Origin: an uncultured Bacilli bacterium
Lineage (GTDB): Bacteria; Bacillota_I; Bacilli_A; RF39; UBA660
Assembly (NCBI GenBank): GCA_934090735.1
Contig: CAKOJR010000008.1
Span: forward strand, 1-39,092
Length of the DNA: 39,092 nucleotides
Direction: 5' to 3'
The first letter of the stretch is position 1; each line of letters opens with the position of its first letter. The notes beneath the pieces are model-generated. The model did no database searches and was not told where the DNA came from. It saw nothing but the letters and a program-made list of their open reading frames with translations. Shown here in pieces: positions 1 through 7,784 of this stretch. The position numbers and the translations under genes are program-made.

Positions 1-44
<44 letters not shown>

Positions 45-94
45 ATATTATTTTTTAAGTTTAATCTGACTACTCAAAAATTGACATTTTACTT

Positions 95-109
95 AGTTTT
101 CAAAGATCA
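95..109 (-). promoter_or_regulatory. rrn leader boxA-like antitermination site
   Basis: The minus strand reads TGATCTTTGAAAACT about 50 nt before the 16S 5' end. This closely resembles the boxA of Bacillota rrn leaders (TGnTCTTTGAAAACT), where the Nus factors load. Identification rests on motif and position. Confidence 0.75.
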
Positions 110-138
110 TTTTGCACTCTTTTCGTTCGTGCATTAGT

Positions 139-167
139 AATATATCAAATCTTTTTCATTAAGTCAA
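139..167 (-). promoter_or_regulatory. rrn promoter P2 (proximal)
   Basis: On the minus strand TTGACT is followed after 17 bp by TATATT, about 95 bp upstream of 16S and just before the boxA-containing leader. It is the second of two promoters in tandem, the usual arrangement for rRNA operons. Confidence 0.75.
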
Positions 168-281
168 CACTTTTTTAACTTTTTTCGACTTTTTTTGAAA
201 TTTTTGAATTTTGATATATTTTTATGATTTTGCGAGCTTTTTTTGCCTTATTTAAAGGCTTTCCTGCTTCGCATACATTGT

Positions 282-310
282 ATTATATGCTCCTTTTTTT
301 AAAAATGCAA
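282..310 (-). promoter_or_regulatory. rrn promoter P1 (distal)
   Basis: On the minus strand TTGCAT is followed after 17 bp by a perfect TATAAT. The transcript would begin near 275 and run through a GC-richer hairpin (GCCTT/AAGGC arms near 245-259) into the P2 region. Together with P2 and boxA this explains the gene-free stretch between 44 and 361. Confidence 0.75.
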
Positions 311-330
311 CCCTTTTTTTCAATTTTTTT

Positions 331-361
331 AAAAAAAGTGAATTTTTTTTGAAAAATCCAC
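331..361 (-). terminator. Rho-independent terminator of the ygaC-like gene
   Basis: On the minus strand GTGGATTT pairs with AAATTCAC (one G-U pair), followed by seven Ts. It lies 4 bp after the stop codon at 366 and separates the gene from rrn P1. Confidence 0.7.
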
Positions 362-365
362 CTTT

Positions 366-902
366 TTAACTGTAAAATCCACTATTTTCATACTGTTTTT
401 TATATTCTTTAACAATATTTCTGTTAAATGGGCCTACTTCTGCTCTTATCATATTGAGCAGTTCTGTGAGTTCGCTTTGAAGTACCATGTCTAACTTATC
501 TGGATATTTCATTAATTTTCGATGGTATTTATATTCATTCTTATCTAGAACTCTATAACTTCCATCTGGAAATATTTTAACGTCTAAGTCATAATCTATA
601 TATTTTATGACTCCATCATCAATTAAAAATGGGCTTGCGATATCAACTTTATAAAATAAGCCGTTAGTTTTAAACTGTGCTGTAACATGAAACCATCTTC
701 TTTTATAAAAGAATACTATGGCTGTTTCTTTAGTTCTATGTGTTCTTTTTGTAGATTCTGTAATTTTTACTTTGTTATTTCCACAAACTAAATAGTCATC
801 TGTTTCATCTAAGACTGTTGTCTTATCCCAAGTTCTATGGATTTTACCGTTATGCTTATAGCAGTGCACTCTTAGCACATTTCCTTTTGCATAATTTTCC
901 AT
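366..902 (-). CDS. ygaC: DUF402 nucleoside tri-/diphosphatase, YgaC/Ntdp-like
   Basis: The 178-residue product looks like the B. subtilis YgaC / S. aureus Ntdp family, soluble Mg2+-dependent phosphatases acting on nucleoside tri- and diphosphates. Visible family signatures are the N-terminal YKHNGKIHRTW, the central YKVDIASPF and KYIDYDLDVKIFPDG, then VLDKNEY; these acidic residues bind metal in the family. Length is normal. A longer reading from 923 is possible, but I start at 902: AAGGAAGG sits 5 nt upstream of this ATG, while the ATG at 923 lies inside the -10 element of the promoter at 922-950. Monocistronic, with its own promoter and terminator, between pgk and the rRNA operon. The exact physiological substrate cannot be read from the sequence. 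Confidence 0.9.
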   Translation of the reverse strand: MENYAKGNVLRVHCYKHNGKIHRTWDKTTVLDETDDYLVCGNNKVKITESTKRTHRTKETAIVFFYKRRWFHVTAQFKTNGLFYKVDIASPFLIDDGVIKYIDYDLDVKIFPDGSYRVLDKNEYKYHRKLMKYPDKLDMVLQSELTELLNMIRAEVGPFNRNIVKEYKKQYENSGFYS

Positions 903-921
903 TAAAACCTTCCTTGAAAAC

Positions 922-950
922 ATTATACTATATATAAGGAAAAATTACAA
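922..950 (-). promoter_or_regulatory. Sigma-A promoter of the ygaC-like gene
   Basis: Minus strand TTGTAA, 17 bp, TATAAT. Predicted transcription start about 915 gives a short leader carrying only the ribosome binding site before the ATG at 902, which is why the upstream ATG at 923 is rejected. Confidence 0.75.
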
Positions 951-984
951 ATTATCAAATTCTTGGTTAAATCATTATTGTATT

Positions 985-2136
985 TTACTCGTTATCAAAA
1001 CAAAGAAGCTTCTCTGAGGCTATATAGTTTAGAGTTGCGCCACCGCCAGTTGATATAAAGTTAAAATTATTTATATTAAAATATTCTGCACTAGAAAGTG
1101 CATCTCCACCACCAATAACCGTATAAGCATTCGATTGGCTAACGGACTTTAATATTTCTTTAGTTCCGTTTCCGTATTCTTCCTCTTCATACTTGCCAAC
1201 TGTTCCATTTAAGAAAATTGTTGCTGATTCATTTATATATTTATTGTATAGTTCAATAGTTTTTGGCCCAATATCATATATAACATCGTCATCTGATATA
1301 TCTGATATTTCTTTTATTTTGTTGTGATTATTAGTCTTAACTATGGCATCAACTGGCATGATTATTTTTTTCTTATATATAGACAGCATTTTTTCTGCTT
1401 CATTTATTAGTTCAGGACTAGCTAAAGATTTGCCAATATTATTATTTACTGCTAGGAATGTATTTGCAATTCCGCCGCCTAATAACAGGTTATCACACTT
1501 TGGTGCTATAGATTTTATTAGGGAAAGTTTATCTTCTAGTTTAGCACCACTCATTATAATCGTAAGTGGTTTTTTAGGACTGATAATTGGATTTAAACCT
1601 TTGATTTCTTTTTCAATCAGAAAACCAATACCGGTTGGTAAGTATTTGCTAATACCATAATTTGATGCATGTTTACGATGTGTCATACCAAATGCGTCAT
1701 TTATGAATATGTCAGCTAAGCCTGCCCAATATTTTGATAATTCGTCATCACATTTACTTTCCTTTTGATTATCTAAATCTTCGTACCTTGTATTTTCTAT
1801 TAAAAGAACTTCACCATTTTGAAGTGACTTTAACTTTTCTTCTAATATTTTTCCATGTGTTGCAGATGAAAAGATAACTCTTGTATCTAATAGTTTTAAA
1901 AGTTCTTCGTAAACAATATATAGTGAGTTTTTCTTTTTGTCTTCTTCAGACTTTATTTTGCCTAGATGAGACATGATTATTATTTTGGCACCGTTGTTTA
2001 TTAAATAGTTTATTGTAGGTAGCTCAGCTGTAATTCTCTCGTTAGAGATAATTTTTCCATCTTTGATTGAAACATTAAAATCGCTTCTTAATATTACCCT
2101 TCTGCCTGATAGTTCAAAATCTTTTATTGTTTTCAT
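985..2136 (-). CDS. pgk: Phosphoglycerate kinase, divergent
   Basis: Catalyses 1,3-bisphosphoglycerate + ADP to 3-phosphoglycerate + ATP in the cytosol. The 383 residues cover both PGK lobes. The N-terminal substrate lobe has RSDFN (D19, N21), R34, SHLGK (H57), ENTRYE and DAFGMTHRKHAS. The nucleotide lobe has MSGAKLEDK, NGTVGKYE, GGGDALSSAE and the C-terminal STGGGATL. Several positions differ from the usual consensus: SHLGR is SHLGK (K60 replaces a phosphate-contacting arginine), RVDFNVP is RSDFNVS, and NGPMGVFE is NGTVGKYE. It overlaps the dCMP deaminase stop by one base (TAATG), so the two are translationally coupled. No other glycolytic gene is adjacent. It is either the housekeeping PGK of a divergent lineage or a second, specialised copy. 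Confidence 0.9.
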   Translation of the reverse strand: MKTIKDFELSGRRVILRSDFNVSIKDGKIISNERITAELPTINYLINNGAKIIIMSHLGKIKSEEDKKKNSLYIVYEELLKLLDTRVIFSSATHGKILEEKLKSLQNGEVLLIENTRYEDLDNQKESKCDDELSKYWAGLADIFINDAFGMTHRKHASNYGISKYLPTGIGFLIEKEIKGLNPIISPKKPLTIIMSGAKLEDKLSLIKSIAPKCDNLLLGGGIANTFLAVNNNIGKSLASPELINEAEKMLSIYKKKIIMPVDAIVKTNNHNKIKEISDISDDDVIYDIGPKTIELYNKYINESATIFLNGTVGKYEEEEYGNGTKEILKSVSQSNAYTVIGGGDALSSAEYFNINNFNFISTGGGATLNYIASEKLLCFDNE

Positions 2137-2621
2137 TAATATCCCAGCTTTCCATTTAACGAATCATCGTCATCTATCCAGTTTTTTACATTATATATAG
2201 TATAGTTGTTATTAGGTTCGCGAACTATTACTTCTTTGATACCTGCGTTTATAACAACTCTTTTGCACATCATACAAGAGGTGCTGTTTGGTTCTATTTC
2301 TCCTGTTTTGGCGTTCACACCACACATGTATATGGAAGCTCCTATTAAATTTTTTCTAGATGCAGATATTATTGCATTTTGTTCGGCGTGCACACTGCGA
2401 CATAGTTCATATCTTTCTCCTCTTGGAATTTGCATTTTTTCACGATAGCAATAGCCAAGTTCGTCACAATTTTTTCGGCCTCTAGGTGCACCATTATAGC
2501 CTGTTGCAATTATTTCGTCATTTTTTACAATTACACAACCATAATGTCTTCTTAAACATGTGCTTCTTTCTGTTACGGCTTGTGCTATGTCTAAATAATA
2601 ATTTATTTTATCCTTTCGCAT
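2136..2621 (-). CDS. dCMP deaminase, ComEB-like
   Basis: Zinc-dependent deamination of dCMP to dUMP, feeding dTMP synthesis. The 161-residue protein shows the complete cytidine/deoxycytidylate deaminase fold: GYNGAPRG substrate loop, HAEQNAI with the zinc ligand histidine and the catalytic glutamate, and CMMCKR with two zinc-ligand cysteines. The usual PCxxC is SCMMC, so the proline is lost. An extra cysteine/histidine-rich segment (near residues 27-75) matches the second structural zinc site of the dCMP deaminase subfamily. First gene of a two-gene unit with pgk, from the promoter at 2637-2665. Confidence 0.93.
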   Translation of the reverse strand: MRKDKINYYLDIAQAVTERSTCLRRHYGCVIVKNDEIIATGYNGAPRGRKNCDELGYCYREKMQIPRGERYELCRSVHAEQNAIISASRKNLIGASIYMCGVNAKTGEIEPNSTSCMMCKRVVINAGIKEVIVREPNNNYTIYNVKNWIDDDDSLNGKLGY

Positions 2622-2636
2622 ATTATCACCAACTTT

Positions 2637-2665
2637 ATTATATAAGAAATTTATTAATTACTCAA
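2637..2665 (-). promoter_or_regulatory. Promoter of the dCMP deaminase-pgk operon
   Basis: Minus strand TTGAGT, 17 bp, TATAAT. It lies just after the upstream terminator and 15 bp before the deaminase ATG. Confidence 0.7.
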
Positions 2666-2667
2666 TC

Positions 2668-2693
2668 AAAAAAAGAAACTAGCTATGCTAATT
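2668..2693 (-). terminator. Terminator overlapping the stop of the glucosaminidase-like gene
   Basis: Minus strand AATTAGC, loop ATA, GCTAGTT, then a T-rich run. The TAG stop codon (2683-2685) of the upstream gene is part of the hairpin. Confidence 0.65.
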
Positions 2694-3573
2694 CCTCTTT
2701 GTTTATTATATCATTTATATTGATTTCTGTTTTGTAATTTTGATATTTGTTTTCGGCGGTTGTTACTAAGTTTATCCAGTGATTGCTGGCTTTTTTTATG
2801 CCGTTTTCAAACACTGGGCAGTATACTTTACCAATTGTGTATTTGTTTGTTAGACCTTTGGAATAATAATTTTTGCTCATCATCCTTATATAGGATAGGA
2901 CACCTAGTTCGATATTATCGTGTCTTATTAGACCATTACTAGTCATGCCTCCATAAACATTATTTTTCTTTAACATATACTTTACTTTGTAATAACCACT
3001 TTCAGCAGCACCAATGCTTAGCATTAATGTTTGATCTACGTTTGTGTAGATATTACTATAATAAATTATTAAGTTTTCTACGTATGATGAATTTCCTTCG
3101 TAAGGAATGTATTTGTTATTTTTTTTAAGCTTTTTTGTTTTGTTTAGATTGTAGAAATATTCGATTAGTCCATATTCAAAGTTTTCAAAATTTAAAAGTT
3201 CGTTATTTTCATTTTTTAGAAAACCGATATTTGTCATTAAAAATATTTCTTCTTTTTCATTTTTACTCTGTAAATCTTTTATAACATCATTGTAGTCATA
3301 GCCAAATGCTTTAGCAAAAAAAGCGATTGTGTCTTTTTTCTCTTCTAAGTAGTAGTCAATGTTATATGTTATTTTGTTAGATTCCTCTTTATATGTATTA
3401 ATAGTAGTTATTAATTCTAGTTTTTGAAATTCGTATCCCAGCTTAATCGAGGGATAATCATCTGATGTACTAGCATCTACTTTTTTAGGTCTTGTAAAGA
3501 CTACAAATACCGTCAATAATAATATACATATAATAATATTTACTATCTTCAGTGAAGATAAATTTTTTTCCAT
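2683..3573 (-). CDS. Membrane-anchored glucosaminidase/lysozyme-fold protein
   Basis: The 296-residue protein has one N-terminal membrane segment (about residues 10-27), a low-complexity extracytoplasmic stretch, then a lysozyme-like domain at about 165-285: MLSIGAAESGYYKVKYML, NNVYGGM and GVLSYIRMM resemble the glucosaminidase (endo-beta-N-acetylglucosaminidase) core, with the glutamate of AAESGY in the catalytic position. Likely role: peptidoglycan trimming at the outer membrane face. Start chosen at 3573 because GGGGAGGGG lies just upstream; a reading from 3615 adds 14 residues without a ribosome binding site. Own promoter (3606-3635) and terminator. The family assignment is by fold pattern and not certain. 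Confidence 0.75.
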   Translation of the reverse strand: MEKNLSSLKIVNIIICILLLTVFVVFTRPKKVDASTSDDYPSIKLGYEFQKLELITTINTYKEESNKITYNIDYYLEEKKDTIAFFAKAFGYDYNDVIKDLQSKNEKEEIFLMTNIGFLKNENNELLNFENFEYGLIEYFYNLNKTKKLKKNNKYIPYEGNSSYVENLIIYYSNIYTNVDQTLMLSIGAAESGYYKVKYMLKKNNVYGGMTSNGLIRHDNIELGVLSYIRMMSKNYYSKGLTNKYTIGKVYCPVFENGIKKASNHWINLVTTAENKYQNYKTEININDIINKEELA

Positions 3574-3605
3574 TTTTTGTTCCCCTCCCCAGACGAACGT
3601 TTTTA

Positions 3606-3635
3606 ATTCTAACATATAATGTGGCTATTTGTCAA
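3606..3635 (-). promoter_or_regulatory. Promoter of the glucosaminidase-like gene
   Basis: Minus strand consensus TTGACA, 18 bp, TAGAAT; predicted start about 3599, 26 nt before the chosen ATG. Confidence 0.75.
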
Positions 3636-3668
3636 ATTTTATACAGCCTTTTAAAGTTTTGAGGCATT

Positions 3669-3690
3669 AAAAAAAGCTCAAATTGAGCTT
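3669..3690 (-). terminator. Terminator overlapping the stop of the 81-residue gene
   Basis: Minus strand AAGCTCA, loop ATT, TGAGCTT, then Ts. The TGA stop at 3678-3680 forms the first bases of the descending arm. Confidence 0.8.
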
Positions 3691-3923
3691 GTGAATTTTT
3701 CTTCTATTTTCCTTATTAAGGGCTCTTCTAGGAGTTCTTCAATAATTAAGTGTCCATTTTCTTTTGATACTGTAATATACTTTGGAGGTCCTACTAATTC
3801 ATCCATTTTTGCATCAACTTTGCGTATTTTGTAGTATTCTTTTTCAGTTATTTTGATGCAATCTAAAATTAAATATTTTTCAGTGCTTTTTACTTCAATA
3901 ATTTCGTCTTTTGAGAAGTACAT
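3678..3923 (-). CDS. Small acidic protein of unknown function
   Basis: An 81-residue soluble protein with no signal peptide or membrane segment. It alternates short beta-strand-like stretches (YLILDCIKI, YYKIRKV, KYITVSK, HLIIEELLE) and is rich in E/K. In size and composition it vaguely recalls DUF1292-type proteins, but I cannot show this. It begins 3 bp after the stop of the LysM gene and has no strong ribosome binding site of its own, so it is probably translated by coupling. The tight pairing suggests a shared role. Confidence 0.7.
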   Translation of the reverse strand: MYFSKDEIIEVKSTEKYLILDCIKITEKEYYKIRKVDAKMDELVGPPKYITVSKENGHLIIEELLEEPLIRKIEEKFTSSI

Positions 3924-3926
3924 AGG

Positions 3927-5072
3927 CTAAGCTACTTTCTTAACTTCTTCTTTTTTTGGGCTAGCAATGTCCAAAGTAAATGGTACACGAATTGTTAGAC
4001 CACTTAATATATTTTTGTCATCTTTAACTGTTTCGATAGGGGTTCCATTTAATTTTTCGTCAATTGTTTTTTTATTAAATTTATATAGTTTGTCCCATGT
4101 CCCTTTGTCATAGTATGCGCTTTCAGCGACATCACTTAAAGATACTCCACTTGTTAATTCATATGTTAAGGAGTTATCATCATTAAGTTCTGGTAGTTTT
4201 TCTTCACTATCTTCTGGTAATACGATGTCTTTTGTTGTGGCACTTGCTATTTCTTTTTCTTTGGCAATTTCATCGAGTAAAGCTAATCCATCTGGTTCAT
4301 TTTCAGTTGTTTCTGGTTCAATCGTTGAAACTTCTTCCTTGGTGTCTTCTAATTGAACGTCTGGAGTTTGCTCGATAGCTTCTTTTAATTCATCGTCTGT
4401 AGCAAAGAAACTATTATCAGTTAGAACTGGAGATGCTGCAATTTCTTCTTTAGTTGGTTCGGTTGCTTTCGGATATACTTTATCTAATAGACTTTCTGGA
4501 GCTTCAGATATACCAGTTACGATTTTCTCTTTGACTGGTTCTTCTACTTCTTCAGTAATTCCTTTAATTTTTCTTATTTGTTTAAAAGGGTACGCTGAAA
4601 GCATATCTTCACGAGAGATATCCTCACCACTGATAGTTTCTTTTACTTCATGTTGTTTTTGTTTAATTGATATTGTTTTTTCTTGACGGTCAAATGCTTT
4701 GTTGGCGTCTCTTTCTAAATCTTCACCTGTTGTAAGGGTTTCATGTTTAGTTTCAAGACTGTGAATAACGTCTAATAGTTTACTATATAACTGAGAGCGT
4801 TCTTCTTTTAATGATGTTGTCTCTTCTTCTGTTTTTTGAGATTCTGTATCATTTATTTCAGCGTTCTTTTGAATTATTTGAGCTACTAAGTTTTGCTCTA
4901 CGCCGGTACTTTCTAAAATTTTACCGCAATTTGTTTGCAGACTTTCTAATTCACCTAAAAGTTCTTGCTTTTGGTTTTCGCTTCTTTCTAAAAATAGTTC
5001 TGCTAATATTTTGTAGAATTTATCTTGGTCTTCCTTGCTTGGAAATAGTTTGTAATTGTAATCTTTCTCCAT
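3927..5072 (-). CDS. Coiled-coil protein with C-terminal LysM-like domain
   Basis: The 381 residues start with a charged helical region (about 1-115, predicted coiled coil), continue through an acidic Glu/Thr-rich linker (about 150-310) and end in a LysM-like module (about 318-370: LTYELTSGVSLSDVAESAYY, then WDKLYKFNK and LSGLTIRVP). LysM usually binds GlcNAc polymers, yet I see no signal peptide or membrane segment here, so the protein appears cytosolic or is exported by an unusual route. The layout also recalls LysM adaptors of spore coats or of phage-like structures; none of these is demonstrated. Start supported by AGGAGAGTGG. First gene of a two-gene operon. Confidence 0.75.
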   Translation of the reverse strand: MEKDYNYKLFPSKEDQDKFYKILAELFLERSENQKQELLGELESLQTNCGKILESTGVEQNLVAQIIQKNAEINDTESQKTEEETTSLKEERSQLYSKLLDVIHSLETKHETLTTGEDLERDANKAFDRQEKTISIKQKQHEVKETISGEDISREDMLSAYPFKQIRKIKGITEEVEEPVKEKIVTGISEAPESLLDKVYPKATEPTKEEIAASPVLTDNSFFATDDELKEAIEQTPDVQLEDTKEEVSTIEPETTENEPDGLALLDEIAKEKEIASATTKDIVLPEDSEEKLPELNDDNSLTYELTSGVSLSDVAESAYYDKGTWDKLYKFNKKTIDEKLNGTPIETVKDDKNILSGLTIRVPFTLDIASPKKEEVKKVA

Positions 5073-5093
5073 TGTTCCACTCTCCTATTTTGA

Positions 5094-5122
5094 ATTATAG
5101 CATGGTAATGGTATTTTTACAA
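5094..5122 (-). promoter_or_regulatory. Extended -10 promoter of the LysM operon
   Basis: Minus strand TTGTAA, 17 bp, TATAAT preceded by TGC (extended -10). It follows the tRNA-Asn terminator directly. Confidence 0.75.
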
Positions 5123-5123
5123 T

Positions 5124-5146
5124 AAAAAAAACTCTTTTTCAAGAGT
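5124..5146 (-). terminator. Terminator after tRNA-Asn
   Basis: Minus strand ACTCTT, loop GAAA, AAGAGT, then seven Ts, 11 bp after the tRNA CCA end. Confidence 0.85.
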
Positions 5147-5156
5147 AATTTACATA

Positions 5157-5232
5157 TGGCGCCCATTGTAGGACTCGAACCTACGACCTAACGGTTAACA
5201 GCCGTGCGCTCTACCGACTGAGCTAAATGGGC
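5157..5232 (-). tRNA. tRNA-Asn (GTT)
   Basis: A 76-nt cloverleaf. Acceptor GCCCATT pairs perfectly with AATGGGC, the D arm has GCTC/GAGC, the anticodon loop CTGTTAACC reads GTT, the T arm carries GGTTCGAGTCC, and CCA is encoded. Own promoter and terminator. Confidence 0.97.
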
Positions 5233-5252
5233 AACTAATCAATACATTTATA

Positions 5253-5281
5253 ATTATATGTTATTCTTTTTTATAAATCAA
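5253..5281 (-). promoter_or_regulatory. tRNA-Asn promoter
   Basis: Minus strand TTGATT, 17 bp, TATAAT, 20 bp upstream of the tRNA 5' end. Confidence 0.8.
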
Positions 5282-5310
5282 GTGATTTTTTATATTTTTT
5301 TGATTTTTTT

Positions 5311-5338
5311 GAAAAAAGCTAGTTTTTTAGGCTAGCTT
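5311..5338 (-). terminator. Terminator overlapping the stop of the XRE gene
   Basis: Minus strand AAGCTAG and CTAGCTT arms around a 9-nt A-rich loop, followed by Ts. The TAG stop (5332-5334) is inside the ascending arm. Confidence 0.75.
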
Positions 5339-6012
5339 TTGCAATTATCTTTGATTACTAAAGGTATTTTGTATATGTCTTCTTTGGCTTCATTTGAAGC
5401 ATTAATTTCTAGGTATAATGAATTTTCTTTATATTTTTGACAATTTTGTGAGAAATTATCAAGATTAAATTCAGCTGTGCTTAAAAATTCCTCTAAAGTT
5501 ATTGGCATCTTGTTATATGTAATTTTTTCGAGTTCTTTATTTGTTTTATCTTCTGTTTCGTAAAGTGTACATGTTATTTTGTTATATTTTATTTTCGCGT
5601 TAGTACCACAATAGGAAATGCCGGATAAGTGTAAATGACTAGTTTTTTTATCGTAGGCGAGGTTTCCAAAAGTTTTAAAATTTTCACAATTTGATTCCAC
5701 TACCTTAAATTCAAATGACGAGTTCTTTTTTGCTGTTATTATAATTGTTGTTAAAATACCTAATATAATTAGTGTAAAGATGGTTATTATAATTATGTGA
5801 TTATTTTTCTTTCCTAGTAATAGGCCATCTATTGAGGTGTTACTGTCTTTACATATCTGTTTTAAAGTTGTTATGTCTGGTAGGTTTTTTCCATTTTCCC
5901 ATTTTGATACTGCCTGCGGCGTAACATTGTATTTTTGAGCAAACTTTTCTTGCGTTAGATTTAATTTTTTTCTTGATTCTTTAATTAGTTTACTTACTTT
6001 GTCTTCGTCCAT
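5332..6012 (-). CDS. Membrane-anchored XRE-family regulator
   Basis: A 226-residue protein with an N-terminal XRE helix-turn-helix (about residues 7-62; LNLTQEKFAQKYNVTPQAVS and WENGKNLPDI are typical), one transmembrane segment (about 72-93) and an extracytoplasmic domain of about 130 residues with three cysteines. The design suggests a one-component sensor that reads an envelope or lipid signal and binds DNA from the membrane. It is the last gene of the plsC-glycosyltransferase-acyl-CoA synthetase cluster. Its ribosome binding site (AGGAT) overlaps the synthetase stop region, 9 bp away. It plausibly regulates this lipid operon; the target is inferred from position only. Confidence 0.85.
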   Translation of the reverse strand: MDEDKVSKLIKESRKKLNLTQEKFAQKYNVTPQAVSKWENGKNLPDITTLKQICKDSNTSIDGLLLGKKNNHIIIITIFTLIILGILTTIIITAKKNSSFEFKVVESNCENFKTFGNLAYDKKTSHLHLSGISYCGTNAKIKYNKITCTLYETEDKTNKELEKITYNKMPITLEEFLSTAEFNLDNFSQNCQKYKENSLYLEINASNEAKEDIYKIPLVIKDNCKS

Positions 6013-6021
6013 GATTTAATC

Positions 6022-7746
6022 CTACTTTTGAAGGTCTCTATATGCCACTTTACCTATAGCTGTTTTAGGAATGTTTTTACGATATTCAAATTCAGTAGGG
6101 ACTGCATATCTAGCAATGTTGTCCATACAGTATTTTCTTATTTCACTTCTAACTGTTAGGGTATCTTCAACATCTTGTTTAAGAACTATAACAGCTTTTG
6201 GAGTTTGACTTTTAATTTTGTGAGGCACTGCTACTACTGTGCAGTCTTCTACGTATTTACATTTTTTGATTATTTCTTCTAATTCGATTGGGTAGATATT
6301 ATATCCGTTGCTAATAATCATACGTTTTAGTCTTGATGTGTAGTATACAAAACCATTTTTATCGGTGTAACCTAAATCGCCTGTATGAAGCCATATTTTA
6401 CCGTCAGTGTGTTTTACAAGAGTATTTTTAGTTTCTTTGTCTTCATTAATATAGCCCATGAAAATAGTTGGCCCTGTAACGCAAATTTCACCAACGTCAT
6501 TAGGACTTTTTTCAATGTCACTATTTGGTTCAAAGGCTTTTACAAGAATATCTGGGTTTGGTACACCTAGGGTTCCGTTTTGAACGTATTTTTCTTCAAT
6601 TGGTGCAGTTGAGCAGCAGAATCCAGATGCTTCTGATAGACCATATCCTACTTTAACAACGCCATTACTTCCGTGATCTCTTAAATACCTTTCAAATTCA
6701 GCTTTTATTTGGGGTGATAAGTAGTCACCACCTACTACTACAGTTTTAATATCTTTTAAGCCATTACTTCCAGGGTCTGCTCCTTTAAGTGACATTGTTA
6801 AAAGTGATGGAACTGCTGGGTAGATATTTGGTTTATATTTTTTTAGTTCACTATTTATCTTTTTAGTGTTTATTTTAGGGACTAAAATTGCAGTCATTCC
6901 GCATGTAAGGGTTGTGTGTATGCAAAGTGCTAGGCCAAATACATGGAAAATTGGTAGAGCTGCCAAAACTGTATTTCCTGGTATTAAGCCATCACAGACG
7001 TTCATTGTTTGAAGAGCCATTGCATTAAAGTTTAAGTTCGATAAGATAATACCCTTGGGTTTTCCAGTTGTTCCTCCACTATAGATAATAGCAGCTGGGT
7101 CGGATGCTTTTCTTTTTTTATACGGGTCATCTATTGTTTTATAAGAAATGAAATCTGACCAAGAAATCATATTTTTTTCTAATTTTAAATTTCCAGATTC
7201 TTTAATATTGTAAATTATCTTTTTAAATTTTAATAAACTGGTGGAGTTAGGTACCAAAATGAAATGCTTTACTTTTATTTCTCTGGCATTTTGCATTGAA
7301 GAGTCTGAGCAGAATAACACTCCACTGTTGGTTTCGTCAAGTGCTCTTTTTATGTCTTTAGTTGATGATAGTGGATGAATGATGTTAGCAATAGCTCCTA
7401 TTTTGTTAATTGCATAAATAAGGGCAATGCTTTCTGGGGTGTTTGGCATGCATATTGTGACACATTCATTTTCTACGATATTAAATTGTGTTAGGGCTGC
7501 TGCTATTTTATCAACTCTTCTTAGGAAGCCTCTATATGAAACTCCTAATCCGTAGTATGTGAAAGCAGTACGTTTTTCATTTTTGATAGCAGATTCTTTT
7601 AGATAATCATACATACTTCCTTGATAGTAGTTTAAACTTTCAGGAGCACTTGTATAATATTTTATCCAAGGTTTCTCTTTATTATCACCAATTTCATTTT
7701 TGATATATTTTAACATTTTAGATATGTAGTCATTTACTTTTCCCAT
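6022..7746 (-). CDS. Acyl-CoA synthetase (AMP-forming), ANL superfamily
   Basis: Activates a carboxylic acid, most likely a fatty acid, to acyl-CoA (or acyl-ACP) through an acyl-adenylate. The 574 residues include all core motifs: P-loop YSGGTTGKPKG, GYGLSEASG, HTGDLGY, hinge RLKRMIISNGYNIYP, and the C-terminal catalytic lysine in PKTAIGKVAYRDL. No signal or membrane segment. It sits in a lipid operon after plsC and the glycosyltransferase, so a supply of exogenous or recycled acyl chains to glycerolipids is a reasonable reading. A paralogue lies at 10787-12463. Substrate chain length cannot be told from the sequence. A TGATATAAT element in the preceding gap may give it an extra promoter. Confidence 0.92.
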   Translation of the reverse strand: MGKVNDYISKMLKYIKNEIGDNKEKPWIKYYTSAPESLNYYQGSMYDYLKESAIKNEKRTAFTYYGLGVSYRGFLRRVDKIAAALTQFNIVENECVTICMPNTPESIALIYAINKIGAIANIIHPLSSTKDIKRALDETNSGVLFCSDSSMQNAREIKVKHFILVPNSTSLLKFKKIIYNIKESGNLKLEKNMISWSDFISYKTIDDPYKKRKASDPAAIIYSGGTTGKPKGIILSNLNFNAMALQTMNVCDGLIPGNTVLAALPIFHVFGLALCIHTTLTCGMTAILVPKINTKKINSELKKYKPNIYPAVPSLLTMSLKGADPGSNGLKDIKTVVVGGDYLSPQIKAEFERYLRDHGSNGVVKVGYGLSEASGFCCSTAPIEEKYVQNGTLGVPNPDILVKAFEPNSDIEKSPNDVGEICVTGPTIFMGYINEDKETKNTLVKHTDGKIWLHTGDLGYTDKNGFVYYTSRLKRMIISNGYNIYPIELEEIIKKCKYVEDCTVVAVPHKIKSQTPKAVIVLKQDVEDTLTVRSEIRKYCMDNIARYAVPTEFEYRKNIPKTAIGKVAYRDLQK

Positions 7747-7769
7747 TTTAAATTCCTTTCATCTTAATA

Positions 7770-7778
7770 ATTATATCA
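7770..7778 (-). promoter_or_regulatory. Possible internal extended -10 promoter before the acyl-CoA synthetase
   Basis: Minus strand TGATATAAT in the 38-bp gap between the glycosyltransferase and the synthetase; no good -35 is seen. It could uncouple synthetase and XRE expression from plsC. Confidence 0.45.
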
Positions 7779-7784
7779 TAAAGT

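Noticed and set aside
923..923. Upstream ATG for the ygaC-like gene
   Set aside because: It lies in the -10 element; the ATG at 902 has the ribosome binding site and matches the family N-terminus.
1343..1660. Plus-strand reading frame within pgk
   Set aside because: Antisense to a clear PGK with full motifs; the hydrophobic translation is a by-product of AT-rich coding sequence, and no ribosome binding site is seen.
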